Source: Saprospiraceae bacterium | GTDB lineage: Bacteria > Bacteroidota > Bacteroidia > Chitinophagales > Saprospiraceae | Assembly (NCBI GenBank): GCA_028280415.1 | Contig: JANQLV010000065.1 | Location: 159,016-223,015 of the forward strand | Length of the DNA stretch: 64,000 nt | Direction: 5' to 3' | Part shown: positions 57,531 through 64,000 of the stretch, in pieces | Position numbering within the stretch: position 1 is the stretch's first letter | Layout of the letters: the number at the start of each line of letters is the position of its first letter | Notes under the pieces: model-generated | Told to the model about the DNA's origin: nothing | Seen by the model: only the letters and a program-made list of their open reading frames with translations | Databases searched by the model: none | Made by a program: the position numbers and the translations under genes

Positions 57531-57602
57531 CCCGATATTTCTTGGGCTTGTGGGCGGCAATGCCGTTTGCTAAGTTCAGGAAAGTATAAAATAAATTACG
57601 TG

Positions 57603-57636
57603 AAGGCTGATCCGAAATTTTGGATCAGCCTTTTCT
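57603..57636 (+). terminator. Rho-independent terminator of aconitase
   Basis: 11-bp perfect arms (57603-57613 and 57622-57632), 8-base loop, followed by TTTTCTTATT. Confidence 0.8.
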
Positions 57637-57707
57637 TATTATAATTTTCTTGTTTTAAAAAATTCTGCATAATTTAACAATGCTCTTTGATTCGTTTATT
57701 GAGAGAT

Positions 57708-59045
57708 ATGTCACAAAAGCCAAATAATAAGATTAAGGAATTATTGGATCGGCTCGCTACGGAAAGTTGGCAACTTGAGTTGGTGGTATCCGGTTTTGTC
57801 ATCTTTTTGGTTGGAGGAAGTTTTGACGGGATTTCCCATCTGGCAAAAAGAATAAGAGTTATCGAGGACGGACTGGGTATGAAAATTGAATTCTTAAGTA
57901 TCTTTCCTATAATCTTAAAAGGCTGTGCGCTCTTTGTTTTTATCAATTTAATCCTTCATGTCGTTTTTCGGGGAATGTGGATCAGTGCAATTGGGCTTCG
58001 TTCGATTTCTGGAGATATCGATTTTGAGGAATTGAAATTTAACAAACCTTTTGACCGTTTTCTGAAAAAGAAACTGGGATCATTTGATAAATATATACAG
58101 AAGCTGGAGGATATCAGCAGTGTAATCTTTGCTTTTACTTTTTTAATCATCTTTATGATGATTTCTGTTGCTCTTTTCCTTTTGAGTTTTCTTTTCTTCA
58201 TTTACTTTATTGACCGTTTTGGAGGGATTATTCCCGAAGCATTAGAAATGCTGATTTTTGCCCTGGTCCCTGTATTTTTGTTATTTGGTCTTTTTTATTT
58301 TTTGGACTTTCTCACTTTGGGATATTTCAAACGCAAAAGGTGGATTGCTAAATGGTACTTTCCCATTTATCGTTTGATGAGTGTTATTACCTTTTCCTGG
58401 TTTTACAGGCCACTTTATTACAATCTTGTTGATAACCGTTTCGGTAAAAGAGTAGGGCTTTTACTGGTCCCTTACTTTTTAGGGGTTGTTATTTTTGCAA
58501 CTTCTGCTACTAATATCAATCAATTTTTTCCCGAAGATGCGGAAAACCTGAGTTTAAACAATTTTTATTACGAGGATATGCGTGATGAGATGGAAAGAAT
58601 TCGAAAACTATCTATCCCTTCGAAATATATTAAAAATGGTTTTCTCGAATTATTCCTGGTATATGATGCTGTAAATGATGATGAGGTAATTGAACAGAAA
58701 TATCCCGGTTTTCGGGTAGAAAAAGAAATAGGATTTCAAACGGATATAAATATTAGTATCAATGATGATAATGAGGAAGTAATCACCTATACATCTGCGG
58801 ATTCCCTATTAATAGCGGTATCAAGTCTTTATGAAATAAAAATAGATACCACGGTATATACTGATCCGGATTTCTTTTTTTATGTAAATGAAAGATTCGG
58901 TGAACAAGGGCTTAAGACAGTAATTGATCTGGAAAAGCTCAAACGAGGAAAACACACCTTGACTATCCGTCACTTGTCTTATAATTATGGCTTAATGAAA
59001 CCCGTTTGGCAACCTTATGCAACAGTGCCTTTCTGGATTGAATAA
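57708..59045 (+). CDS. Multi-pass membrane protein with soluble C-terminal domain, unknown
   Basis: 445 residues from the ATG at 57708; a TTG seven codons upstream is in frame. Helices lie at about 25-40 (VVSGFVIFLVGGSF), 60-85, 130-160, 170-200 and 255-275, interrupted by conserved-looking loops (GMWISAIGLRSISGDIDFEEL near 91-111, quoted here in part as GLRSISGDIDFEEL; FLTLGYFKRKRWIAKWYFP near 200). From about 280 on a soluble, acidic domain follows. No signal peptide or known family. It ends one base from the convergent fadD stop. Confidence 0.6.
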   Translation: MSQKPNNKIKELLDRLATESWQLELVVSGFVIFLVGGSFDGISHLAKRIRVIEDGLGMKIEFLSIFPIILKGCALFVFINLILHVVFRGMWISAIGLRSISGDIDFEELKFNKPFDRFLKKKLGSFDKYIQKLEDISSVIFAFTFLIIFMMISVALFLLSFLFFIYFIDRFGGIIPEALEMLIFALVPVFLLFGLFYFLDFLTLGYFKRKRWIAKWYFPIYRLMSVITFSWFYRPLYYNLVDNRFGKRVGLLLVPYFLGVVIFATSATNINQFFPEDAENLSLNNFYYEDMRDEMERIRKLSIPSKYIKNGFLELFLVYDAVNDDEVIEQKYPGFRVEKEIGFQTDINISINDDNEEVITYTSADSLLIAVSSLYEIKIDTTVYTDPDFFFYVNERFGEQGLKTVIDLEKLKRGKHTLTIRHLSYNYGLMKPVWQPYATVPFWIE

Positions 59046-59046
59046 G

Positions 59047-60729
59047 CTATCCGTCCTGGCCGGTTTTAGCTTCATCTCTTAATGCTCTACGCAAAATCTT
59101 GCCTACATTGGTTTTGGGCAAATCATCCCTAAATACCACTTCTTTAGGAACCTTATAACCCGTAAGATTTTCGCGGCAATAGGTGATGAGCTCTTCTTCG
59201 CTTAGCGATTTATCTTTTTTGACAACAAAAACCTTTACGACTTCTCCCGAGCTTGGATGAGGACTACCAATGGCACAAACTTCCAGTACTTTTGCATGTG
59301 CTGCAATAACCTCTTCGACTTCATTGGGAAAAACATTGAAGCCGGAAACCAGAATCATATCTTTCTTGCGATCCACGATTTGGAAAAAACCATCCTCCGA
59401 CATTTTACCTATATCTCCTGTACATAGCCAACCATCCGGAGTAATCGTTTTAGTAGTTTCATCCGGGCGATTATAATAGCCTTTCATAACCTGAGGGCCT
59501 TTGATCTGGATTTCTCCAACCTCTCCAGGGGGTAAAGGCTGCCGGTTGTCATCTACGATCCGCATATCTGTCGATGGAACCGGTACGCCAATCGTACCAA
59601 TCCGGCCAGTACCATCTAAAGGATTGAAACTGGCTACCGGGGAAGATTCTGTCATACCATATCCTTCGGATAAAACACAACCCGTAACTTTCTGCCACTT
59701 CTCGGCAACTGTTTTTTGAACAGCCATACCTCCACCGGCGGTTACTTTTAATTTGAAATCTACTTTTTGAAAGTCTTCATTATTAACCAAAGCATTGAAT
59801 AAGGTATTCACACCGGTCATTAAACCAATCGGATATTTCTTGAAAGCATCAACTACTGTGCTTAAATCCCGGGGATTAACGATAAGTACCGTCTGAGCAC
59901 CAATACTGAGCAATGCTAAACAATTGACGGAGAACGCAAAAATATGATACATTGGTAAAGGAGAAATGACTACTTCTTCTCCATCATTTAAGAAAGGAGT
60001 CATAACTGCCCGGATCTGAGCCATATTGGCCAGAAGATTTCTATTGCTTAGCATGGCGCCTTTGGCGATTCCTGTAGTTCCACCGGTATACTGAAGCAGG
60101 ATTACTTTATCCGGACTTTTCTCAAAACTGGGTAATGTAAACTTTTTTCCCTGCTTGACAGCTTCACTAAATGAAACGGTATTGGGAATATTGTACTTGG
60201 GAACCAGGCGCTTGATTTTGCGAACTACAAAATTGGTGATCGTTCCTTTTACGCTTCCTAACAGTTCACCTATACTTGTGATAATAACTGTTTTGATGGG
60301 GGTGTCACCAATGATTTTTTCCAGATTTGCTGCAAAGTTTTCCGCAATCACTATTGCTTTTACCCCGGCATCATTAAACTGATGAAGCATTTCTCTGGGA
60401 GTATACAAGGGATTGGTGTTAACGACAACAAGCCCGGCCCGTAATGCCCCAAATAATGCAATCGGATATTGCAACAAATTCGGCATCATCAAGGCGATTT
60501 TATCCCCTGTCTCAAGCCCTCGGGAATTCAGATAGGCGCCAAACTGCTTTGACTTTTTGTCCAATTGATCGAAAGTGAGATCTTTTCCCATGCAGGAAAA
60601 TGCTACTTGCTTTCTATACTTTTCAAAAGTAGCTTCAAACATGTCAACGAGGCTCACAAATTCGTCTGGGTTAATATTTGCAGGAACGCCACTGGGATAT
60701 TTCGCTAACCAAGGTCTTGAATCAGTCAT
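59047..60729 (-). CDS. fadD: Long-chain fatty acid-CoA ligase
   Basis: A 560-residue AMP-forming acyl-CoA synthetase. Signatures: P-loop-like LLQYTGGTTGIAKGAMLS near 211, GYGMTESSPVASFNP near 356, CTGDIGKMSEDGFF near 436, DRKKDMILVSGFNVFPNEVEE near 448 (quoted as DRKKDMILVSGFNVFP) and the C-terminal catalytic Lys in NVGKILRRALRDE near 547. It activates long-chain fatty acids for beta-oxidation or phospholipid remodelling. It stands alone on the minus strand, divergent from rpsA. Confidence 0.92.
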   Translation of the reverse strand: MTDSRPWLAKYPSGVPANINPDEFVSLVDMFEATFEKYRKQVAFSCMGKDLTFDQLDKKSKQFGAYLNSRGLETGDKIALMMPNLLQYPIALFGALRAGLVVVNTNPLYTPREMLHQFNDAGVKAIVIAENFAANLEKIIGDTPIKTVIITSIGELLGSVKGTITNFVVRKIKRLVPKYNIPNTVSFSEAVKQGKKFTLPSFEKSPDKVILLQYTGGTTGIAKGAMLSNRNLLANMAQIRAVMTPFLNDGEEVVISPLPMYHIFAFSVNCLALLSIGAQTVLIVNPRDLSTVVDAFKKYPIGLMTGVNTLFNALVNNEDFQKVDFKLKVTAGGGMAVQKTVAEKWQKVTGCVLSEGYGMTESSPVASFNPLDGTGRIGTIGVPVPSTDMRIVDDNRQPLPPGEVGEIQIKGPQVMKGYYNRPDETTKTITPDGWLCTGDIGKMSEDGFFQIVDRKKDMILVSGFNVFPNEVEEVIAAHAKVLEVCAIGSPHPSSGEVVKVFVVKKDKSLSEEELITYCRENLTGYKVPKEVVFRDDLPKTNVGKILRRALRDEAKTGQDG

Positions 60730-61145
60730 TTCTTATTTACTTATTTATTAGTTCTTTTGGTATGAAAAATAGCAGCGGGTACAGTAAATCCAAAACCTGT
60801 TACACTGGTATCTCACCTGTCCAAAACAAAATTTGCTACTTGTAGCTGAAAAATAGAATTTTGGACAAGCGCTAAATTTTCTGAAACTGCTTTTTAATCA
60901 GTATATTATATTATAATCCGACTAAAAATACTAATTTTTTGCTGTCGAGAAAAACTATTCTTCCCTAGTATTCAAATAAACACCTGATCTTCAATCGTTT
61001 TTACTTTTTTTATCAATAAAAAAGCCTTACCTTTGCCCCGCTAAAAAATATTCTTAACCCGTTTATTATTTTTTATTCTGTTTTAGCACTATATTAAGGT
61101 ATAGAAGAATTAAAAAAAATAAACTACAAATTCGAGAATCCCTTT
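60730..61145. other. 416-bp divergent intergenic region, fadD / rpsA
   Basis: Contains a long hairpin with arms TGTCCAAAA (60818-60826) and TTTTGGACA (60859-60867) around an inner GCTAC/TAGC stem. The right arm lies within a 12-base match to repeat copy B. Downstream sequence to 60910 resembles copies A and B only weakly. The rpsA promoter box is at 61028. Confidence 0.4.
61028..61035 (+). promoter_or_regulatory. -7 box of rpsA
   Basis: TACCTTTG matches TAnnTTTG and is followed by GCCCCG. It leaves a leader of about 105 bases before the ATG, room for the autoregulation known for S1 in other bacteria. Confidence 0.5.
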
Positions 61146-63374
61146 ATGTCAGACGAAAAGGATCTCAAAACAGAAGAGCAAGAACCAAAAAATGCTCCTG
61201 TTGAAAACGCAGAAGATACTTCTGTAGATGAAATCTCTGTTACCGAATTAGTAGAGGACCCTATTGCAAAACACTTGCAAACCGCTCACGATGATTTTGA
61301 CTGGACACAAACCAAAAAACATGGTTTGCCTTATTCTGAAAAAGAAATCGAGGATTACTTAAACCAGTACGAAAGCACGCTTAATGCGCTTATCGAAAAT
61401 GAAATCGTAAAAGGTAGCGTTTCAGCTATTAATGACGGTGATGTTGTACTCGATATCGGATTCAAATCTGATGGTCTTATCTCTCTTTCTGAATTCCGTG
61501 ATATTCCTGACTTGAAAGTCGGTGATATGGTAGAGGTTTATGTAGAGCAGCAGGAAGATGAAAGAGGTCAATTAGTACTTTCCAGAAGAAAAGCAAAATT
61601 ATTACGTGCTTGGGAAGGTATTGTCGACTCATTTACCAATGGTTCTGTAATTAAAGGTACTATTGTCAGTAAGACCAAAGGTGGTTTGATCGCCGATTGT
61701 GGAGGTTTGGAAACATTCCTTCCTGGATCACAAATTGATATCAAGCCGATCATTGATTACGATGCCTATGTTGGTAAAACAATGGAATTCAAAGTCGTTA
61801 AGATCAATGAGCAAATCAAAAATGCGGTAATTTCTCATAAAGCCCTGATTGAAAGTGACCTTGCCGAGCAAAGAGAGGCAATTATTGGAAAACTGGAGAA
61901 AGGTCAGGTACTCGAAGGATTGGTTAAAAACATTACGGACTTTGGAGCATTCCTTGATTTGGGAGGTGTTGATGGCCTTCTTTATATTACGGATATTTCC
62001 TGGGGACGTATCAATCACCCTTCAGAAATATTATCGCTTAATCAGAAAATTCAGGTCGTTGTACTTGACTTTGATGAGAACAAGAAGCGAATTTCTCTTG
62101 GCTTGAAGCAATTACAACCTCATCCATGGGAAGTGTTGGATGCTAATGCTGCCGAAGGTTCTGTGGTTAAAGGTAAGATTGTAAATATTGAAGATTATGG
62201 TGCATTCCTCGAAATTCAGCCAGGTGTTGAAGGTTTGATTCACGTTTCTGAGGTAACCTGGAGCAATCAGCCTATCAACGCTCGTGAATACTTTAAATTA
62301 GGACAAGAGTACGAAGCAAAGATTGTTACTATCGACCGTGAAGAAAGAAAGATGTCTTTGAGTATCAAGCAGCTTTCTGAAGATCCATGGAGTGAGATCG
62401 AGAAACAATTCCCTGTTGATAGTCGGTTTTCCGGAGAGGTGAAAAACCTGACACCTTATGGAGTATTTGTAGAATTGCAGGAAGGAATTGGCGGTATGGT
62501 TCACATTTCGGACCTTTCCTGGACAAAACGATATTCGCATCCATCTGAATTTACAAAAGTTGGTAATCAGATTGAGGTAGTTATCCTTGATATTGATAAA
62601 GAAAGCCGTAAACTTTCTTTGGGACATAAGCAGATTGAAGAGAATCCATGGGATACTTTCGAAAATGTATTCCCTGTAGGTTCTTACCACGAAGCCACGG
62701 TGGTTAGAAGAGATGACCGGGGTGTAATCGTTCAATTGCCTTATGGTCTGGAAGCATTTGCTCCAATCAAGCACATGAAGAAAGAAGATGGTAAACTAGC
62801 GAATGTTGAAGAGCAATTGACTGTAAAGGTAATTGAGTTTAACCGTGATGATAAGCGAATTCTTGTGTCGCACCTTCGCTATCTGGATGATATCAGAAGA
62901 GAAGCTGATGAGACCGTGAAGAAAGAAAAAGAAGAGATAAGAAATAAAACTCGTAAAGCAGTCAAATCCACTCAGGCCAAAGTTGAAAAAACTACACTTG
63001 GGGATCTTTCTGTTTTCTCACAGTTAAAAGAGCAATTACAAAATAAAGATACTGAGGAAGCACCTGCTCCAAAACCGGAGCCAGTTGCTGAAAAGCCTGC
63101 AGAAGAAACTCCTGCTGCCAGTGATGCAGATGATTACAAAAAAATCGAAGGGATCGGACCTAAAATTGAAGAATTACTTCACGGAGCAGGTCTGAATTCT
63201 TATACACAATTAGCAGAGGCATCTGCTGATGCTATTCGTGAAATTTTGGAGGCTGCGGGTAATCGTTACAAAGTTCATGATCCAACAACTTGGCCAGCAC
63301 AAGCTAAAATGGCTGCCGACGGAGAGTGGGATAAGCTAAAAGCTTGGCAAGATGAGTTGGATGGAGGAAAATAA
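61146..63374 (+). CDS. rpsA: Ribosomal protein S1 with C-terminal helix-hairpin-helix extension
   Basis: A 742-residue protein with six S1 RNA-binding repeats (starting near 89, 168, 253, 338, 428 and 515; for example GLVKNITDFGAFLDLGGVDG and GKIVNIEDYGAFLEIQPGVE), binding mRNA at the small subunit. An acidic N-terminus of about 60 residues precedes them. After a charged helix (about 585-620) and a Pro/Ala/Glu linker comes an extra domain, about 660-742, with DDYKKIEGIGPKIEELLHGA, a helix-hairpin-helix motif. Ordinary S1 proteins end after the S1 repeats. The gene has its own promoter and a strong terminator. Confidence 0.93.
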   Translation: MSDEKDLKTEEQEPKNAPVENAEDTSVDEISVTELVEDPIAKHLQTAHDDFDWTQTKKHGLPYSEKEIEDYLNQYESTLNALIENEIVKGSVSAINDGDVVLDIGFKSDGLISLSEFRDIPDLKVGDMVEVYVEQQEDERGQLVLSRRKAKLLRAWEGIVDSFTNGSVIKGTIVSKTKGGLIADCGGLETFLPGSQIDIKPIIDYDAYVGKTMEFKVVKINEQIKNAVISHKALIESDLAEQREAIIGKLEKGQVLEGLVKNITDFGAFLDLGGVDGLLYITDISWGRINHPSEILSLNQKIQVVVLDFDENKKRISLGLKQLQPHPWEVLDANAAEGSVVKGKIVNIEDYGAFLEIQPGVEGLIHVSEVTWSNQPINAREYFKLGQEYEAKIVTIDREERKMSLSIKQLSEDPWSEIEKQFPVDSRFSGEVKNLTPYGVFVELQEGIGGMVHISDLSWTKRYSHPSEFTKVGNQIEVVILDIDKESRKLSLGHKQIEENPWDTFENVFPVGSYHEATVVRRDDRGVIVQLPYGLEAFAPIKHMKKEDGKLANVEEQLTVKVIEFNRDDKRILVSHLRYLDDIRREADETVKKEKEEIRNKTRKAVKSTQAKVEKTTLGDLSVFSQLKEQLQNKDTEEAPAPKPEPVAEKPAEETPAASDADDYKKIEGIGPKIEELLHGAGLNSYTQLAEASADAIREILEAAGNRYKVHDPTTWPAQAKMAADGEWDKLKAWQDELDGGK

Positions 63375-63400
63375 TTAAAATTATTTATTCCAAATATTAA

Positions 63401-63431
63401 ATCCCCGGTCATCTGACTGGGGATTTTTTTT
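63401..63431 (+). terminator. Rho-independent terminator of rpsA
   Basis: 10-bp arms with one G-T pair (63401-63410 and 63415-63424), 4-base loop, followed by a run of eight Ts. Confidence 0.85.
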
Positions 63432-63706
63432 GCCTTGATTTACCTGAGTTTTCCACAACTCTAGGTATGTAAGTGGCTTGGATAAAAGGCTATAAAAAAT
63501 TAATTGCATCAATTTGGAAACAATATCATATCAAGCAAGTCTATAAGGTCCAAAAGGCTAAATAAAAAAATAAAATATTATAAATTACTTGAATGTTTAA
63601 ATACTTGTTAAGTATAGGTTTGTGAAATATTATTTCATCCATTTGACAAGGAAAGCCTGTTCTTCAAAATAATTGATATTTTTTTATAAAAAAACCGAAT
63701 AAAAGC

Positions 63707-63737
63707 TTGACATGAACTCTAAAACAATCTATATTTG
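63707..63737 (+). promoter_or_regulatory. Strong promoter, probably of an rRNA operon
   Basis: TTGACA at 63707-63712 and TATATTTG at 63730-63737 with a 17-base spacer: the best promoter in the window. It is followed by a long untranslated stretch to the window end. Confidence 0.65.
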
Positions 63738-64000
63738 CACTCGCGTTTCGAAAGAGACATTTCATAGACAATAAGTTTAAAGAAAATATCGAAGAAATCC
63801 TCTGGTACACAGAAGAATTAGTATTAAGATTTCGGAAGGTTAAGAAGTTCATTGACACTGTTGAAAAGCAAGATAATTTTAGGATTATCTGCAGCACAAG
63901 AAAAAAGAAAGTGAAGACGCGAATCGCGCTTTTCCTGATAGGGGAGAGCGCAAGAAAGTTTAAAAAGAGTTTAAACAGGATACACTTCAACGTAAAGAAT
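63738..64000 (+). ncRNA. Probable rRNA operon leader, continues beyond window
   Basis: 263 bases with no plus-strand ORF, directly after a strong promoter. GTTCATTGACACTGTTGAAA at 63849-63868 resembles the conserved element (GTTCWTTGACA type) seen before and between rRNA genes in Bacteroidota. No 16S sequence is in the window, so the 16S start would lie just past base 64000. An alternative is the leader of another highly expressed gene. Confidence 0.45.

Noticed and set aside
62298..62774. 158-codon minus-strand frame inside rpsA
   Set aside because: Antisense to conserved S1 repeats; composition is that of a shadow frame.
63449..63457. TTTTCCACA, a DnaA-box-like site after rpsA
   Set aside because: A single isolated match without neighbours; another isolated one lies inside the ABC permease gene at 32192.
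63664..63990. 108-codon minus-strand frame across the right-end leader
   Set aside because: It covers the strong promoter and leader on the plus strand, is Phe/Leu-rich by base composition, and shows no family.
1..64000. CRISPR arrays, prophage, insertion sequences, tRNA genes, defence islands
   Set aside because: No regularly spaced repeats, transposase or integrase motifs, cloverleaf-like sequences or known defence families were recognised on reading.

Overview
The window looks like a piece of a Bacteroidota chromosome, moderately AT-rich. The evidence is its set of families (DUF5606, DUF4783, TIGR02757, fused alpha/beta E1 dehydrogenase, group II GGGP synthase, PD40/OmpA proteins) and repeated intergenic matches to the Bacteroidota -7 promoter box TAnnTTTG. 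Assignment to a class near Saprospiria is only an impression. It reads as ordinary core genome: no transposase, integrase, phage gene, CRISPR array or tRNA was found.

Layout. 1-4.7 kb: a tandem-domain secreted amidohydrolase cut by the window edge, a methyltransferase, a truncated M15-type peptidase running into rsmG. 4.9-9.1 kb (minus): a tight operon lpxK - acyltransferase - glycosyltransferase - sigma factor, ended by a hairpin terminator. 9.2-16.4 kb: a PepSY-like lipoprotein, a CIA30 protein, rsgA, GGGP synthase and two DUF3857/transglutaminase paralogues. 16.6-21.2 kb (plus): a small conserved protein, a beta-barrel protein, recO and a class A PBP. 21.3-29.8 kb: a CarboxypepD_reg-like protein, dienelactone hydrolase, E1 dehydrogenase, DUF5606, glycosyltransferase, TIGR02757. 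29.8-33.3 kb (minus): padR - ABC permease with a recognisable operator/promoter, then DUF4783. 33.8-43.8 kb: gpmI, OmpA proteins, ferredoxin reductase, NatAB-like ABC exporter, lipid kinase, TPR/PD40/OmpA protein. 44.3-46.5 kb: a secreted coiled-coil protein and an S41 protease. 46.5-47.1 kb: a 662-bp non-coding region with clustered, symmetrically oriented DnaA-box-like sequences. 47.1-63.4 kb (mostly plus): dnaB, RsuA/RluB-type pseudouridine synthase, SPOR/PG-binding protein, GCS2-CBS fusion, aconitase, an unknown membrane protein, fadD and ribosomal protein S1 with an HhH tail. The right edge holds what looks like the promoter and leader of an rRNA operon.

How genes fit together. Envelope functions dominate: lipid A kinase, acyltransferases, glycosyltransferases, PBP, OmpA and SPOR proteins and ether-lipid synthesis. 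Central metabolism is represented by gpmI, aconitase, E1 dehydrogenase and fadD. Replication and translation (dnaB, recO, rsmG, rsgA, S1, rRNA leader) cluster to the right.

The most interesting signals are the oriC-like region upstream of dnaB; a diverged ~180-bp sequence duplicated upstream of the coiled-coil gene and of aconitase (33 of 35 bases identical in the core); a direct-repeat operator bracketing the padR promoter; and the S1-HhH and GCS2-CBS fusions.
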